From contig CAZCRT010000027.1 of NCBI GenBank assembly GCA_964501185.1, positions 1 through 43,412 of the forward strand: DNA of 43,412 bases. Direction: 5' to 3'. The notes under the pieces were generated by a model. It was not told where the DNA came from. It made no database searches and saw only the letters and a list, made by a program, of their open reading frames with translations. This stretch comes from BS150m-G50 sp964501185 [NCBI: uncultured Bacteroidia bacterium]. GTDB taxonomy: Bacteria; CAIWAD01; BS150m-G50. Position numbers and translations under genes: made by a program. Positions 1 to 8,045 of this stretch are shown one piece after another (position 1 is the first letter of the stretch; each line of letters starts with the position of its first letter).

Positions 1-63
1 AGCGACTCTATAACGATCCTTTTTAACTGAAGCGTTGCGATGCAACGAAGCAAGCAATACTAT
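1..63 (-). repeat. Left copy of a MITE-like dispersed repeat, cut by the window edge
   Basis: This is the inverted partner of the element at 3661-3740. Bases 27-64 are the exact reverse complement of 3660-3697 (38 of 38). Weaker similarity continues to base 1: the stretch around GTTATAGAGTCGCT on the reverse strand resembles GTTATGAGTTCGCT in the other copy. The terminal GCAATACTAT lies at 54-63 and a short hairpin (CGTTGC, loop GAT, GCAACG) lies inside. The other end should be just outside the window. It has no coding capacity. That it is mobile is inferred from two inverted copies flanking a gene module. Confidence 0.75.
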
Positions 64-147
64 AATGAACCGTAAAACCTGTCTATATCTTCCAGTAACC
101 ACTGGATACAAAAGTGAATTATTCGACTAAGCTTTTAATCCCTCCCC

Positions 148-170
148 CAGATTCTCAAAACGGGAATCTG
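148..170. other. Small hairpin in the leader region
   Basis: CAGATTC at 148-154 can pair with GAATCTG at 164-170 across a 9-base loop. No T tract follows, so it is not a convincing terminator. It lies in the 320-base stretch before the first decayed gene, where I see no convincing protein-coding gene. Confidence 0.35.
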
Positions 171-243
171 AACGCAAACTACAACCTCCATAGCGTTTTC
201 CTCTACTTGTCAAAGAGAACCTGTGATGACAAGGTATCACAGT

Positions 244-264
244 CCTTACACCTTCGGTGTAAGG
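244..264. other. Strong 9-bp hairpin with TTC loop
   Basis: CCTTACACC at 244-252 pairs perfectly with GGTGTAAGG at 256-264 around a three-base loop. No poly-T follows. It may be an RNA structure, part of a dispersed repeat, or an old terminator; the sequence does not decide. Confidence 0.4.
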
Positions 265-267
265 CGA

Positions 268-384
268 ATGGGTATCCGGGTAGATTCTCTCGTGTTAATC
301 TGGTCGAATGCTGAAGCAGGAGTTATCCCGGATATTCTCGACCTGAGAACAGGCTGGGGAACTGATTACAACGGAGGCGTCTGA
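268..384 (+). CDS. Possible 38-residue small ORF, doubtful
   Basis: An ATG at 268 opens a 38-codon frame ending in TGA at 382-384, whose last base is the A of the next gene's ATG. The peptide starts MGIRVDSLVLIW and ends TGWGTDYNGGV. An AAGG lies only three bases upstream of the ATG, closer than ideal. The TGATG junction would allow translational coupling to the decayed gene that follows. I recognise no family. It could equally be a leftover of another secreted-protein gene or chance. Confidence 0.2.
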   Translation: MGIRVDSLVLIWSNAEAGVIPDILDLRTGWGTDYNGGV

Positions 385-936
385 TGCGAAAAGTAACTCT
401 GAATATGATGATAATAATGATACTGTTGGTTGTTTGTTAAGTTGCGTGGGGAGAGACTATTCATGTCCCCAATAATTATGAGACAATTGCTGAGGCGCTG
501 GAAGCTGCAGAATCGGGAGACGAGATCATCATTCAACCATACTATGAAGATGGTGATGAGTACCATGTCTGGAGAGAGACAAATCTGGAATTGAAATCTG
601 GTGTAGCTGTTACGGGCGATCCAGATGAGGTTTGGGATGTAATGATTGGTAGAATTGGAGAGGATCCAGCAGCTCCTGTATTCGTTACAACTGAGTCAAT
701 CGAAAATGTGACACTTACAGACATAGTGGTTGTTAACGGATGGTTGGATGATGGTTCTGATGGTGCAGGTATTCAACCTGCGAGGTAAAATGGTGATCAC
801 ACTGACCGATGAGCGGCTGGAAGCAGGCCGACACCAGGCTGTTTTCCAACCGGATAAACTGGCTGCCGGTATCTACTTCGTCAGCATCGCATCACCAGAT
901 TCGCGTCTGGTACAGAAAGTGCTGTTTGTGAAGTAG
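384..936 (+). pseudogene. Decayed secreted beta-helix protein with sorting tail
   Basis: A good ribosome site (GGAGG at 373-377) precedes ATG 384. The frame encodes a signal-peptide start (MRKVTLNMMIIMILLVVC), is broken by TAA at 438-440, and continues in the same frame as VAWGETIHVPNNYETIAEAL, the usual opening of a right-handed parallel beta-helix (pectin-lyase-like) surface protein. That frame stops at 786-788. A frame shifted by one base then gives a C-terminal sorting tail (VQVFNLRGKMVIT... LAAGIYFVSIAS... VLFVK) ending at 936. So the signal sequence is interrupted, most of the helix coils are missing, and the two ends are joined out of frame. Homologous family members carry many more coils between these ends. 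It is almost certainly non-functional. It resembles the neighbour at 1009-3445 (GEIHHVP... versus GETIHVP...), which suggests an old tandem duplication. Confidence 0.75.
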
Positions 937-1008
937 TAGTAGTGGTTTCTGAAGGGGGCGGGGTAACCCCGCCCCTACACTCCGTACCGATATACTGGAA
1001 CAATCATT

Positions 1009-3445
1009 ATGAAAAAACCGCTATTCATTCTCCTGTCATCCCTCATCACCTTCCTCCCCATCCAGGGTGAAATCCATCATGTCCCTTTTGAGTTCTTCCA
1101 CATACAAACAGCCCTTAACCACTGCAGTTGGGGCGATACAGTACTGGTTGCACCCGGCACCTATAACGAGCTGTTACAGATACCAATCATTGAATTGACA
1201 TTAGCATCCAGTTACATCCTTTCCCAGGATACTGCAGACATCAACGAGACAATACTTGACGGCGAGTACCAGGGAACCATTATTGAAGTACTGTCGACCG
1301 GTAATGACAGAGTATTCCACCTGAACGGTTTTACCATGATGCGGGGGAAAGGATGGTACGGTGAGCAATGGGCATTATGGCGGGGGTGCCATACAGGCCT
1401 TTGATAGTGTGAATCTTGTTATTGAGAACAGCGTCTTTACCGAGAATATTGCACCTCACAAGGGTGCTGTCTTAAGCCTTGGTGTGAATGGGGCCGATGG
1501 CAACTTACATCTCAATAATATCAAGGTCTTTAACAACAACCATCATGACACTATTACCCATCATCTCCCTGCAGTTTTTGCATCAGTACATGGCAATTTT
1601 AATATCGAAAGGCTTCACGCTTATGGAGTTGGAGAAGATGAGTACATAATCTATGGTGCAGCTACCGATTCTCTGCTTGTAAGTAGTATGATCATTGAGA
1701 ATTTCAATAACAGATATGGGGATATTGTTCGACTAGCAACAATGAACTATATGTCTATGAATAATATCCTCTTCCGCGATAACAGCGTATTGCATGGGTA
1801 TGGCTATCTGGTGACTCTTATCGGTGGAACTGATGAGAGTCTAATTGAAATACAGAATTTCCTGCTCACAGATAACAGTTCCAGAGGGATCTGGATTGAT
1901 GCGGACACACTCTATGCTGACAGTCTCATCTTTCTCAGAAACCAGAACGGAGATGACTATGTCTGTGGTCGGATATCTGTAGATGCCATTGGTGAGATCC
2001 ACAATCTGGTTGTGCAGGACAATGTTGGTGGTGCTTTTGGATATCAACCGGAAGGATTTTCACCCATAATTCTCTCCACCTCCTGTTCTATCTATGATGG
2101 ATTATTCGAGAACAATACAATCCTACTGCACAACGATCCTGAAGATCCTGATGATTCCTGCGGGGGTGGCACAGTGCTAGGGTACGCGGGTCAGAATCCA
2201 CCTACTGTGCTGGAGAACTGCCGTTTCGTTAACAACTTTCATGATGATCCGGATGATTATAACAATCCTGAAGTGGCTCCAGTAGGCACACAGGGAAGGG
2301 TGTTGGATATTCAGTTCAATAACTTTGATGGAACAATTCTACGTCACTGCCTGTTCCAGAATAACCGGCAACCTAATATAGCACCGGATAAACCCTGGTA
2401 TGGAACCGGTAGTCATGGAGTTGGTTCACTTCTCTACGCTGATGGAGGCGGGTTTACGAGTGAAGGGAGCTCTTTTGTACTGGAAGACGTTGTTATCCAG
2501 GATAACGACGATGGAGCCATTATGATTGAATATGTGGATGAAGTCTCAATGCATAATGTGCAGATTATTGATACACCTAGACGTGGACTAGAAATCTATG
2601 ACGCTGAGAATGTCATGCTGGAGAATGTACATATCTCTGGCGTGGTTGAACAGGAGAACTACTTCAGTTATCCCTGGGAGTGGTGTGATCACGCTGCTTT
2701 ATACCTGCGATCAAATCAGAGCGCGATAGTCCGCAATATGACCATCACTGATTGTGATTTACCATTTCTGTTTGCTTTGGGAACCGGTAGCACTTCGCTT
2801 CCGGAATTCCATAATGTGATTATAGCAGGAAACAACTACCAGTACTTAAGGCGGCCTTTGGCTAACGGGAATCCTGTTTATGCCGAATACTCATACATCC
2901 AGGAAGCAGTTGAAGGTTTGAACAACATTGTTGGTAATGATCCTCTCTTCCACACTGAACTGGGAGTTCCCTACCTCGACGAATTCTCCCCCTGCGTAGA
3001 CACAGGAAATCCCGATCCTGTTTACGATGACTCCGAAGATCCTGACAATACTGGTTGGCCGCTCTGGCCCTCGCAGGGTACATTGCGCAACGATATTGGT
3101 TTTACAGGCGGTCCTCACGCGATGGTGCAGGAGTTTGAGGCGATTCCAAATGCAGGGGCAGCTCCCCGTGGTTGCCCTCCCCAGACAATCCAGTTATCTC
3201 AAAACTACCCCAATCCCTTTAACCCGACCACAACAATTGAATTCTCATTACCGTACCCACAGGATATTCAGTTGACGGTTTACAACATTGTGGGGCAGCA
3301 AGAAGCAATGCTGGCTGTAGGCCATAAACCTGCAGGAGCTCATCAGGTTACATTCAATGGCAGCGGCCTGTCCAGTGGAATCTATATTTACCGGTTAACT
3401 GCCCGTGACCATGTATTGACCAGGAAGATGGTGTTGGTCAGATAG
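1009..3445 (+). pseudogene. Frameshifted secreted beta-helix protein with sorting tail
   Basis: The first frame (1009-1404) starts with a signal peptide (MKKPLFILLSSLITFLPIQG) and a beta-helix opening (HIQTALNHCSWGDTVLVAPG). Around 1340-1365 the coding sense passes to the next frame: FTMMRGKGWYG in the first frame is continued by SNGHYGGGAIQAFDS in the second, which runs to 3445. Together they make a protein of about 810 residues. It has repeated Asn-rich coils (NSVFTENIAPHKGA, CRFVNNFHDD, CLFQNNRQP) typical of parallel beta-helix proteins. It ends with a Por/T9SS-type sorting domain (LSQNYPNPFNPTTTIEFSL ... SGIYIYRLTA ... KMVLVR). The product would be exported and anchored or released at the surface. 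The break is one base-equivalent, so sequencing error or recent inactivation are both possible. Base use is more AT-rich than downstream genes. Confidence 0.8.
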
Positions 3446-3482
3446 CATACGTGCATGTTTTGCACGTTAGAAACCGCCTCCT

Positions 3483-3500
3483 CGAAACCGCAGGGTTTCG
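3483..3500. other. Hairpin downstream of the beta-helix gene
   Basis: CGAAACC at 3483-3489 pairs with GGTTTCG at 3494-3500 around GCAG. It begins 38 bases after the stop of the frameshifted gene. There is no strong T tract (CTTTAG follows), so a terminator role is only possible. Apart from this hairpin and the repeat at 3661-3740, I see nothing coding between 3446 and 3839. Confidence 0.35.
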
Positions 3501-3660
3501 CTTTAGAGGATTTCGAGATGCGCGGGAATGACGTGCCCTGTGTGATTCCTGAGCCTTCTGTGACCTTGCTTTTAACAGCGAACAGATTCGCCTCAGTATT
3601 CCACCAAAACTAGCCTACCTTTATAACCTCACCTTTCGTAAACTGTACAACATCGTTTGT

Positions 3661-3740
3661 ATAGTATTGCTTGCTTCGTTGCATCGCAACGCTTCAGGTA
3701 TTGATAACCGTTATGAGTTCGCTCACTCAGGCAATACTAT
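3661..3740 (+). repeat. MITE-like 80-bp repeat with 10-bp terminal inverted repeats
   Basis: The element begins ATAGTATTGC (3661-3670) and ends GCAATACTAT (3731-3740), a perfect 10-bp terminal inverted repeat. It contains an internal hairpin (CGTTGC, ATC, GCAACG, 3678-3692). Bases 3660-3697 are the exact reverse complement of 27-64. It is too short to code for protein. Size, terminal repeats and internal hairpin fit a miniature inverted-repeat or REP-like element, but I see no clear target-site duplication. Confidence 0.7.
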
Positions 3741-3839
3741 GAGCCGATGCTTCAATCAGCTTTTTTATAAAGCCCGTTATTTATGTGCATCGGTATGAAT
3801 AAGACAGGGTTCCATCTGCGAAACGCTGTGAGGAAACAG

Positions 3840-4712
3840 ATGCAGTTCAGAAAACAAGATTCGTTGCAAATCAGTCGCCGGACAGCAATAATCTGTCTGC
3901 TGACAGTTCTGCTGACTCAGACTGCCAGCGCAGTTTCCAGCCTGGAACTCTCCCCGCAACGCCGGGGGCAGGCACTGGCGGTACTGGAACCGGGACGCCT
4001 TTATCTGCTGGATGGCATGCGCAATGAACTGGTACTGCTGGACACTACCGGCAGGGAACTACGCCAGACCGGTGGTTTCGGTTCAGCGCCCGGTCTGCTG
4101 CAGGATCCCGCAGCCCTGCTGGCTACAGGTGGTGAGGTGTATGTTCTGGACCGTGGGTTGGCCCGTGTGCAACGTTACAATCGCGGTCTGGGACTTATCT
4201 GGACCATCGAACTGGATCAGGGGCTGGCTGATCACTATGAATTGTATACCCACTCACTGCTGGCAATGCTCACCAATGGACAACTGCTGACCGGTGACTG
4301 TGACAGCAGAACTGTACTCCTTTATGATATTGATGCATCCCGTACGGAATTGATTATCTATCCAACCCATACCGGTTACTCCCCGCGGGAGCTGACAGCA
4401 CTGGTAGCAACCGGTGACCTGATCCACCTTTACGATTCTGCAGCCCGTACTCTCTACAGTTGTGATATATGGGGGGAGCCACATCAGATTCAACACATTC
4501 CTGAGGAGGAGTTCCAGGTGATGGTCAGTGATGGGGAACGGCTCTATCTGGTGGGTGAGAAGGTGGTACTGGAACTGCATGGAAGTGACGACAGTGTCAG
4601 CTGGCATGCGGCGCCCTGGTTGCCCCGCAATGTGACTGCTGCCGCTGCAGTGGCCGGTTTCCTGTTTATTCTGGACAGTGATGGGAACCGTATCCTCTGG
4701 GAGCGTTTTTGA
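3840..4712 (+). CDS. Exported beta-propeller-like (NHL-type) protein
   Basis: A 290-residue protein if started at ATG 3840, which has GAGG six bases upstream. Starts at 3783 or 3795 in the same frame would add a long N-terminal extension. The N-terminus is a signal peptide (RRTAIICLLTVLLTQTASA). The body has repeated short strands of the type GRLYLLDGMRNELVLLDTTG, GEVYVLDRGLARVQRYN and RLYLVGEKVVLELH, the pattern of an NHL/WD-like beta-propeller with about five or six blades. Its stop overlaps the TTG start of the next gene by four bases, so the two are probably co-translated. It is likely a periplasmic or surface partner of the large outer-membrane protein that follows. No enzymatic motif is visible and the exact function is unknown. 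Confidence 0.7.
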   Translation: MQFRKQDSLQISRRTAIICLLTVLLTQTASAVSSLELSPQRRGQALAVLEPGRLYLLDGMRNELVLLDTTGRELRQTGGFGSAPGLLQDPAALLATGGEVYVLDRGLARVQRYNRGLGLIWTIELDQGLADHYELYTHSLLAMLTNGQLLTGDCDSRTVLLYDIDASRTELIIYPTHTGYSPRELTALVATGDLIHLYDSAARTLYSCDIWGEPHQIQHIPEEEFQVMVSDGERLYLVGEKVVLELHGSDDSVSWHAAPWLPRNVTAAAAVAGFLFILDSDGNRILWERF

Positions 4713-7700
4713 GAAAGCCGCTGCTTTACCTGTTACTTGGAATTTTCATCATTCCGCTGGCTGCTGCTCAGGAGTTGCCGGAGCGCACCCTGCACGCCAT
4801 TCTCAAACCAACAGTACAACTGCCTGACAGTAATATTGTCGCTGACAGCGAATCGCTGCTGGTGGCAGAGCAGCTGCTGGTACATGGAACTGACTATGTC
4901 CTGGACTATCTCACCGGTGAACTATCATTACTCAACGGTGAGCTGCCGGGCCGTGAAGCGCTTATCAGTTACCAGATTTTCCCGGTCTGGATACCACGTC
5001 GGGTCGGTGGTCTTAAACCGGAAGAGCTGCAATTTGTGCACCCGGACAGCCTGGAATTTGTCACCCCGGTTTCACAACCTCCGCCCGAGACAGGTGCGGC
5101 CAACCTTAACTATCAGGGGAGTTTCCTGCGTGGTATCCGTATCGGCAACCAGTCCGGTGTGGATCTGGAGTCAGGATTGCGCTTGAAAGTCGATGGCCGT
5201 ATCGGTCGTGACATAGAGGTGGCAGCTTTTCTGACCGATCAGGTATCTCCGCTGCAACCGGAAGGAAACACCCAGAACCTGGAAGAAATCGATCGCATCT
5301 ATGTTGAGGTGAGTTCACCTGACTTCAAAGTCACCATGGGCAATTTCTATCTGGAATATGGGGGCATGCCACTGCTCAACTACTCTCGACGAATCGAGGG
5401 AGCACAGGGTAGCTGGTACACTGGGCCGGTACAGGCGGACGCTGCAGTGGCACTGTCCCGTGGCCGTTTCAATTCAGTTACCCTTACCGGACAGGATGGT
5501 GTGCAGGGGCCATATCAGCTGCCTGATGAGACCGGCAATGCAGGCATACTGGTCATTGCCGGCAGTGAACAGATCTGGCTGGATGGAATTCCGCTGACCA
5601 GAGGCCTGCAGCAGGATTACATTATCGACTACTCAACCGGCGAGATCACCTTCTCCAATCGTCATGTGATAACTTCTGATTCCAGAATAACAGTTGACTA
5701 CGAATTCGCAGCTGAGCAGTATCGCCGCAACATCTATCTCGGCCAGGTTGCCAGTGAATACTATCCCGGGCAGCGTCTGCAACTGCGTTATGTGGAAGAG
5801 CGGGATGACTGGCGCAATCCGTTGGGCTGGGTGCGTACTGATGATACTGATCAGCTGCTCGAACAGGCGGGTGATGACCCGGCCGGCCTGCAGATCAGCG
5901 GTGTTCAGGAAGTGGAACCGGGATATGGAAGTTACCGGTTACTGGATGCGCAGCAGGGACAGTGGGGTGAGTACGCTGCTCGACCCGATCCCTTCAGCAC
6001 CGATTCAGTGTACCGCTATGACATAGTCTTCACCCGTCTGGGTCGCGATGCACAGGGGCAGCTGCTGGGAGACTACAACCGGACCTACAATAACTGGGGT
6101 TACACGACTTACCTTTTCGTCGGCGAGCAGCAGGGGGAATGGGCACCGGTCAGGTTGATTACAGCACCTGCAGGGCAACGGGTGATCGGACTGCAGCTCG
6201 ATAATGACCTGGGTGAACTCGTCAGTTTCAGTAACACTGTAGTGATGAGTGATTACGACCGGAATATACGCTCCGCTATTGATGATGATGACAATCTCGG
6301 GCTCACTTCAAACAGCGAACTTGCATTGCATTTGCCGCATAACCTGCCCTGGCTGGGGAAACCATCCCTGATCACACACCTCCGTTTGCGGGATTCCCGC
6401 TATCGCGCACTGGACCGGGATCAGGAGACTGAGTACAATCGCAACTGGGCTTTACCCACGGCTGCTGAAACGGTCTGGCAGGAGCTGGAATCAGCACTGC
6501 GCTTCCAGCGCGATTCCCGGAATTATACTCGCTTCACTCTTGGCCGTGTATTGACCATGAGTGACCGGGAGGCGCTGCGTTACAGTGGTGATGGGGTTTA
6601 TCAGGACAGTCTCGGTGATGGCCTGCAGTTGCACTATCAGGTTTCGACAACAGGGGCCGATCGGTTGCAACAGGCTTCCGGGAAGAGCAGTTGGCGCTGG
6701 GGTGTGACTCAACTGATTGCAGAGCTGGGTCAGGAGCATGTTCGCAACAGCTGGCGGGAGACTGCTTTTATTGAACCGCATCTGGGAGTGGGATTTCCGT
6801 TGCTGGGACAGCGGCTGGAACTCTCGGCCCGGCAGCGACAATTGTGGGGTAGCGATTCCTCCGGTGGCGATCCCGGTTTCAGAAGCCGCGAATACAGGCT
6901 CAACCTGGAGCCGGAACATAAGAGCAGACTGCTGATAAGCGGTGGCATCACCCACTTTGAGAAGGAATGGAATACACCCGACTCCGCATCAGTAAGCACT
7001 GATCTGGGTCAGTTGCATTTCGTATATGCCGGCAGTCCGGGAGGATTGCGGCTGGACGGTGATTATCGTATTGATCGTTCACTTATCTCCCGTCAGGTGA
7101 CTGTATATGCCCCTGTTGATTCCGGGATGACCGGTAACTACTCCGAGGATCCACCCGGTTCAGGGCATTTTGTACCCGATCCCTACGGGGAGTACACTGC
7201 CTTCACTCATGCTACCGGAGATTTTCTTCCTACTCGTGGAGTACAGTTCTCTTTACGTGTGAGCGATACTTTTCCCCGGGGAGTGCGCTTCAGCAGCCGC
7301 CTGCAGGTTGAAGGGCGTTCCACAACTGATAACCCCCTGCCGTTTTACCTGCTGTTACCCTCGGAGCTGGACAGTGACAGCAGCCGGCTGATGCAGATAA
7401 CAGCAACACAACAGCTGCGGATTCCCCTGTTCAGTGATACACAGAATTTGCGATTGACCTGGGATGAGAGCCGCCGGCTGGACCGGTTACATGTGGTAGA
7501 GGAAAACCGGCGCCGTGAGAGCAGGATCGGGCTGGAGCACGACTGGAGACTGGCGAGAAGTGTTACACTGCAGGAAGAGGGAGGTTACAAATCGCTTCAG
7601 ACAAGTGAAGGGACGTACTCGTCCGATCTGCGTAACTGGCGTGTTGGGAGTAGTGTGGAGTGGCGTTGCCTGCGTTCGCTGACGCTGCGTTTCGGCTACC

Positions 7701-8014
7701 TGCACCGTCAGGGCGTGAGCGATAGTGAACTGAGGGCTGGAAGCCATGGCCTGACACCCGGTCTTACCTGGCGGTTTATGGAAAGGGGCCGTCTGAACGC
7801 CAGCAGCAACTGGACACACGCCTGGGCTAACCGGTCAACTGTTCCACTGGAACTGCTCGACGGCAGCCGGGTAGGGCAGAATCTGACCGCCACCCTGACA
7901 ACAGACTATAGAATCGGCAGGGCGACACATATCACCGGACGCATTAATTACCGCCGTTTACCGGGGCGCCCGACTAATTACACATTTTCCATGCAGTGGC
8001 AGAGTTTCTTTTAG
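4709..8014 (+). CDS. Large FCB-type outer-membrane/surface protein
   Basis: An 1101-residue protein starting at TTG 4709 inside the previous gene's stop (TTGA). It has a signal peptide with probable cleavage after LAAA (residue 20). Near residues 59-75 and 303-318 there are two copies of a strand motif (DYVLDYLTGELSLL, DYIIDYSTGEITF). Residues about 135-260 carry the pattern GSFLRGIRIGNQSGVD ... LQPEGNTQNLEEIDRIYVEV ... YGGMPLLNYSRRIEG, which I associate with uncharacterised large proteins of FCB bacteria. The C-terminal half is rich in alternating strands with aromatic girdles and ends in ...FSMQWQSFF, an outer-membrane barrel-like final strand with terminal Phe. I infer an outer-membrane or surface location. 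No enzymatic motif is seen. It lies between an exported propeller-like protein and an Omp85 barrel. Confidence 0.75.
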   Translation: MRKPLLYLLLGIFIIPLAAAQELPERTLHAILKPTVQLPDSNIVADSESLLVAEQLLVHGTDYVLDYLTGELSLLNGELPGREALISYQIFPVWIPRRVGGLKPEELQFVHPDSLEFVTPVSQPPPETGAANLNYQGSFLRGIRIGNQSGVDLESGLRLKVDGRIGRDIEVAAFLTDQVSPLQPEGNTQNLEEIDRIYVEVSSPDFKVTMGNFYLEYGGMPLLNYSRRIEGAQGSWYTGPVQADAAVALSRGRFNSVTLTGQDGVQGPYQLPDETGNAGILVIAGSEQIWLDGIPLTRGLQQDYIIDYSTGEITFSNRHVITSDSRITVDYEFAAEQYRRNIYLGQVASEYYPGQRLQLRYVEERDDWRNPLGWVRTDDTDQLLEQAGDDPAGLQISGVQEVEPGYGSYRLLDAQQGQWGEYAARPDPFSTDSVYRYDIVFTRLGRDAQGQLLGDYNRTYNNWGYTTYLFVGEQQGEWAPVRLITAPAGQRVIGLQLDNDLGELVSFSNTVVMSDYDRNIRSAIDDDDNLGLTSNSELALHLPHNLPWLGKPSLITHLRLRDSRYRALDRDQETEYNRNWALPTAAETVWQELESALRFQRDSRNYTRFTLGRVLTMSDREALRYSGDGVYQDSLGDGLQLHYQVSTTGADRLQQASGKSSWRWGVTQLIAELGQEHVRNSWRETAFIEPHLGVGFPLLGQRLELSARQRQLWGSDSSGGDPGFRSREYRLNLEPEHKSRLLISGGITHFEKEWNTPDSASVSTDLGQLHFVYAGSPGGLRLDGDYRIDRSLISRQVTVYAPVDSGMTGNYSEDPPGSGHFVPDPYGEYTAFTHATGDFLPTRGVQFSLRVSDTFPRGVRFSSRLQVEGRSTTDNPLPFYLLLPSELDSDSSRLMQITATQQLRIPLFSDTQNLRLTWDESRRLDRLHVVEENRRRESRIGLEHDWRLARSVTLQEEGGYKSLQTSEGTYSSDLRNWRVGSSVEWRCLRSLTLRFGYLHRQGVSDSELRAGSHGLTPGLTWRFMERGRLNASSNWTHAWANRSTVPLELLDGSRVGQNLTATLTTDYRIGRATHITGRINYRRLPGRPTNYTFSMQWQSFF

Positions 8015-8045
8015 AACAGGCAAGTATGATTGTGAGACTTAACAG

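Noticed and set aside
114-314. 66-residue open frame near the left edge
   Set aside because: It spans two hairpins, has no ribosome site or recognisable motif, and lies in a repeat-rich non-coding stretch.
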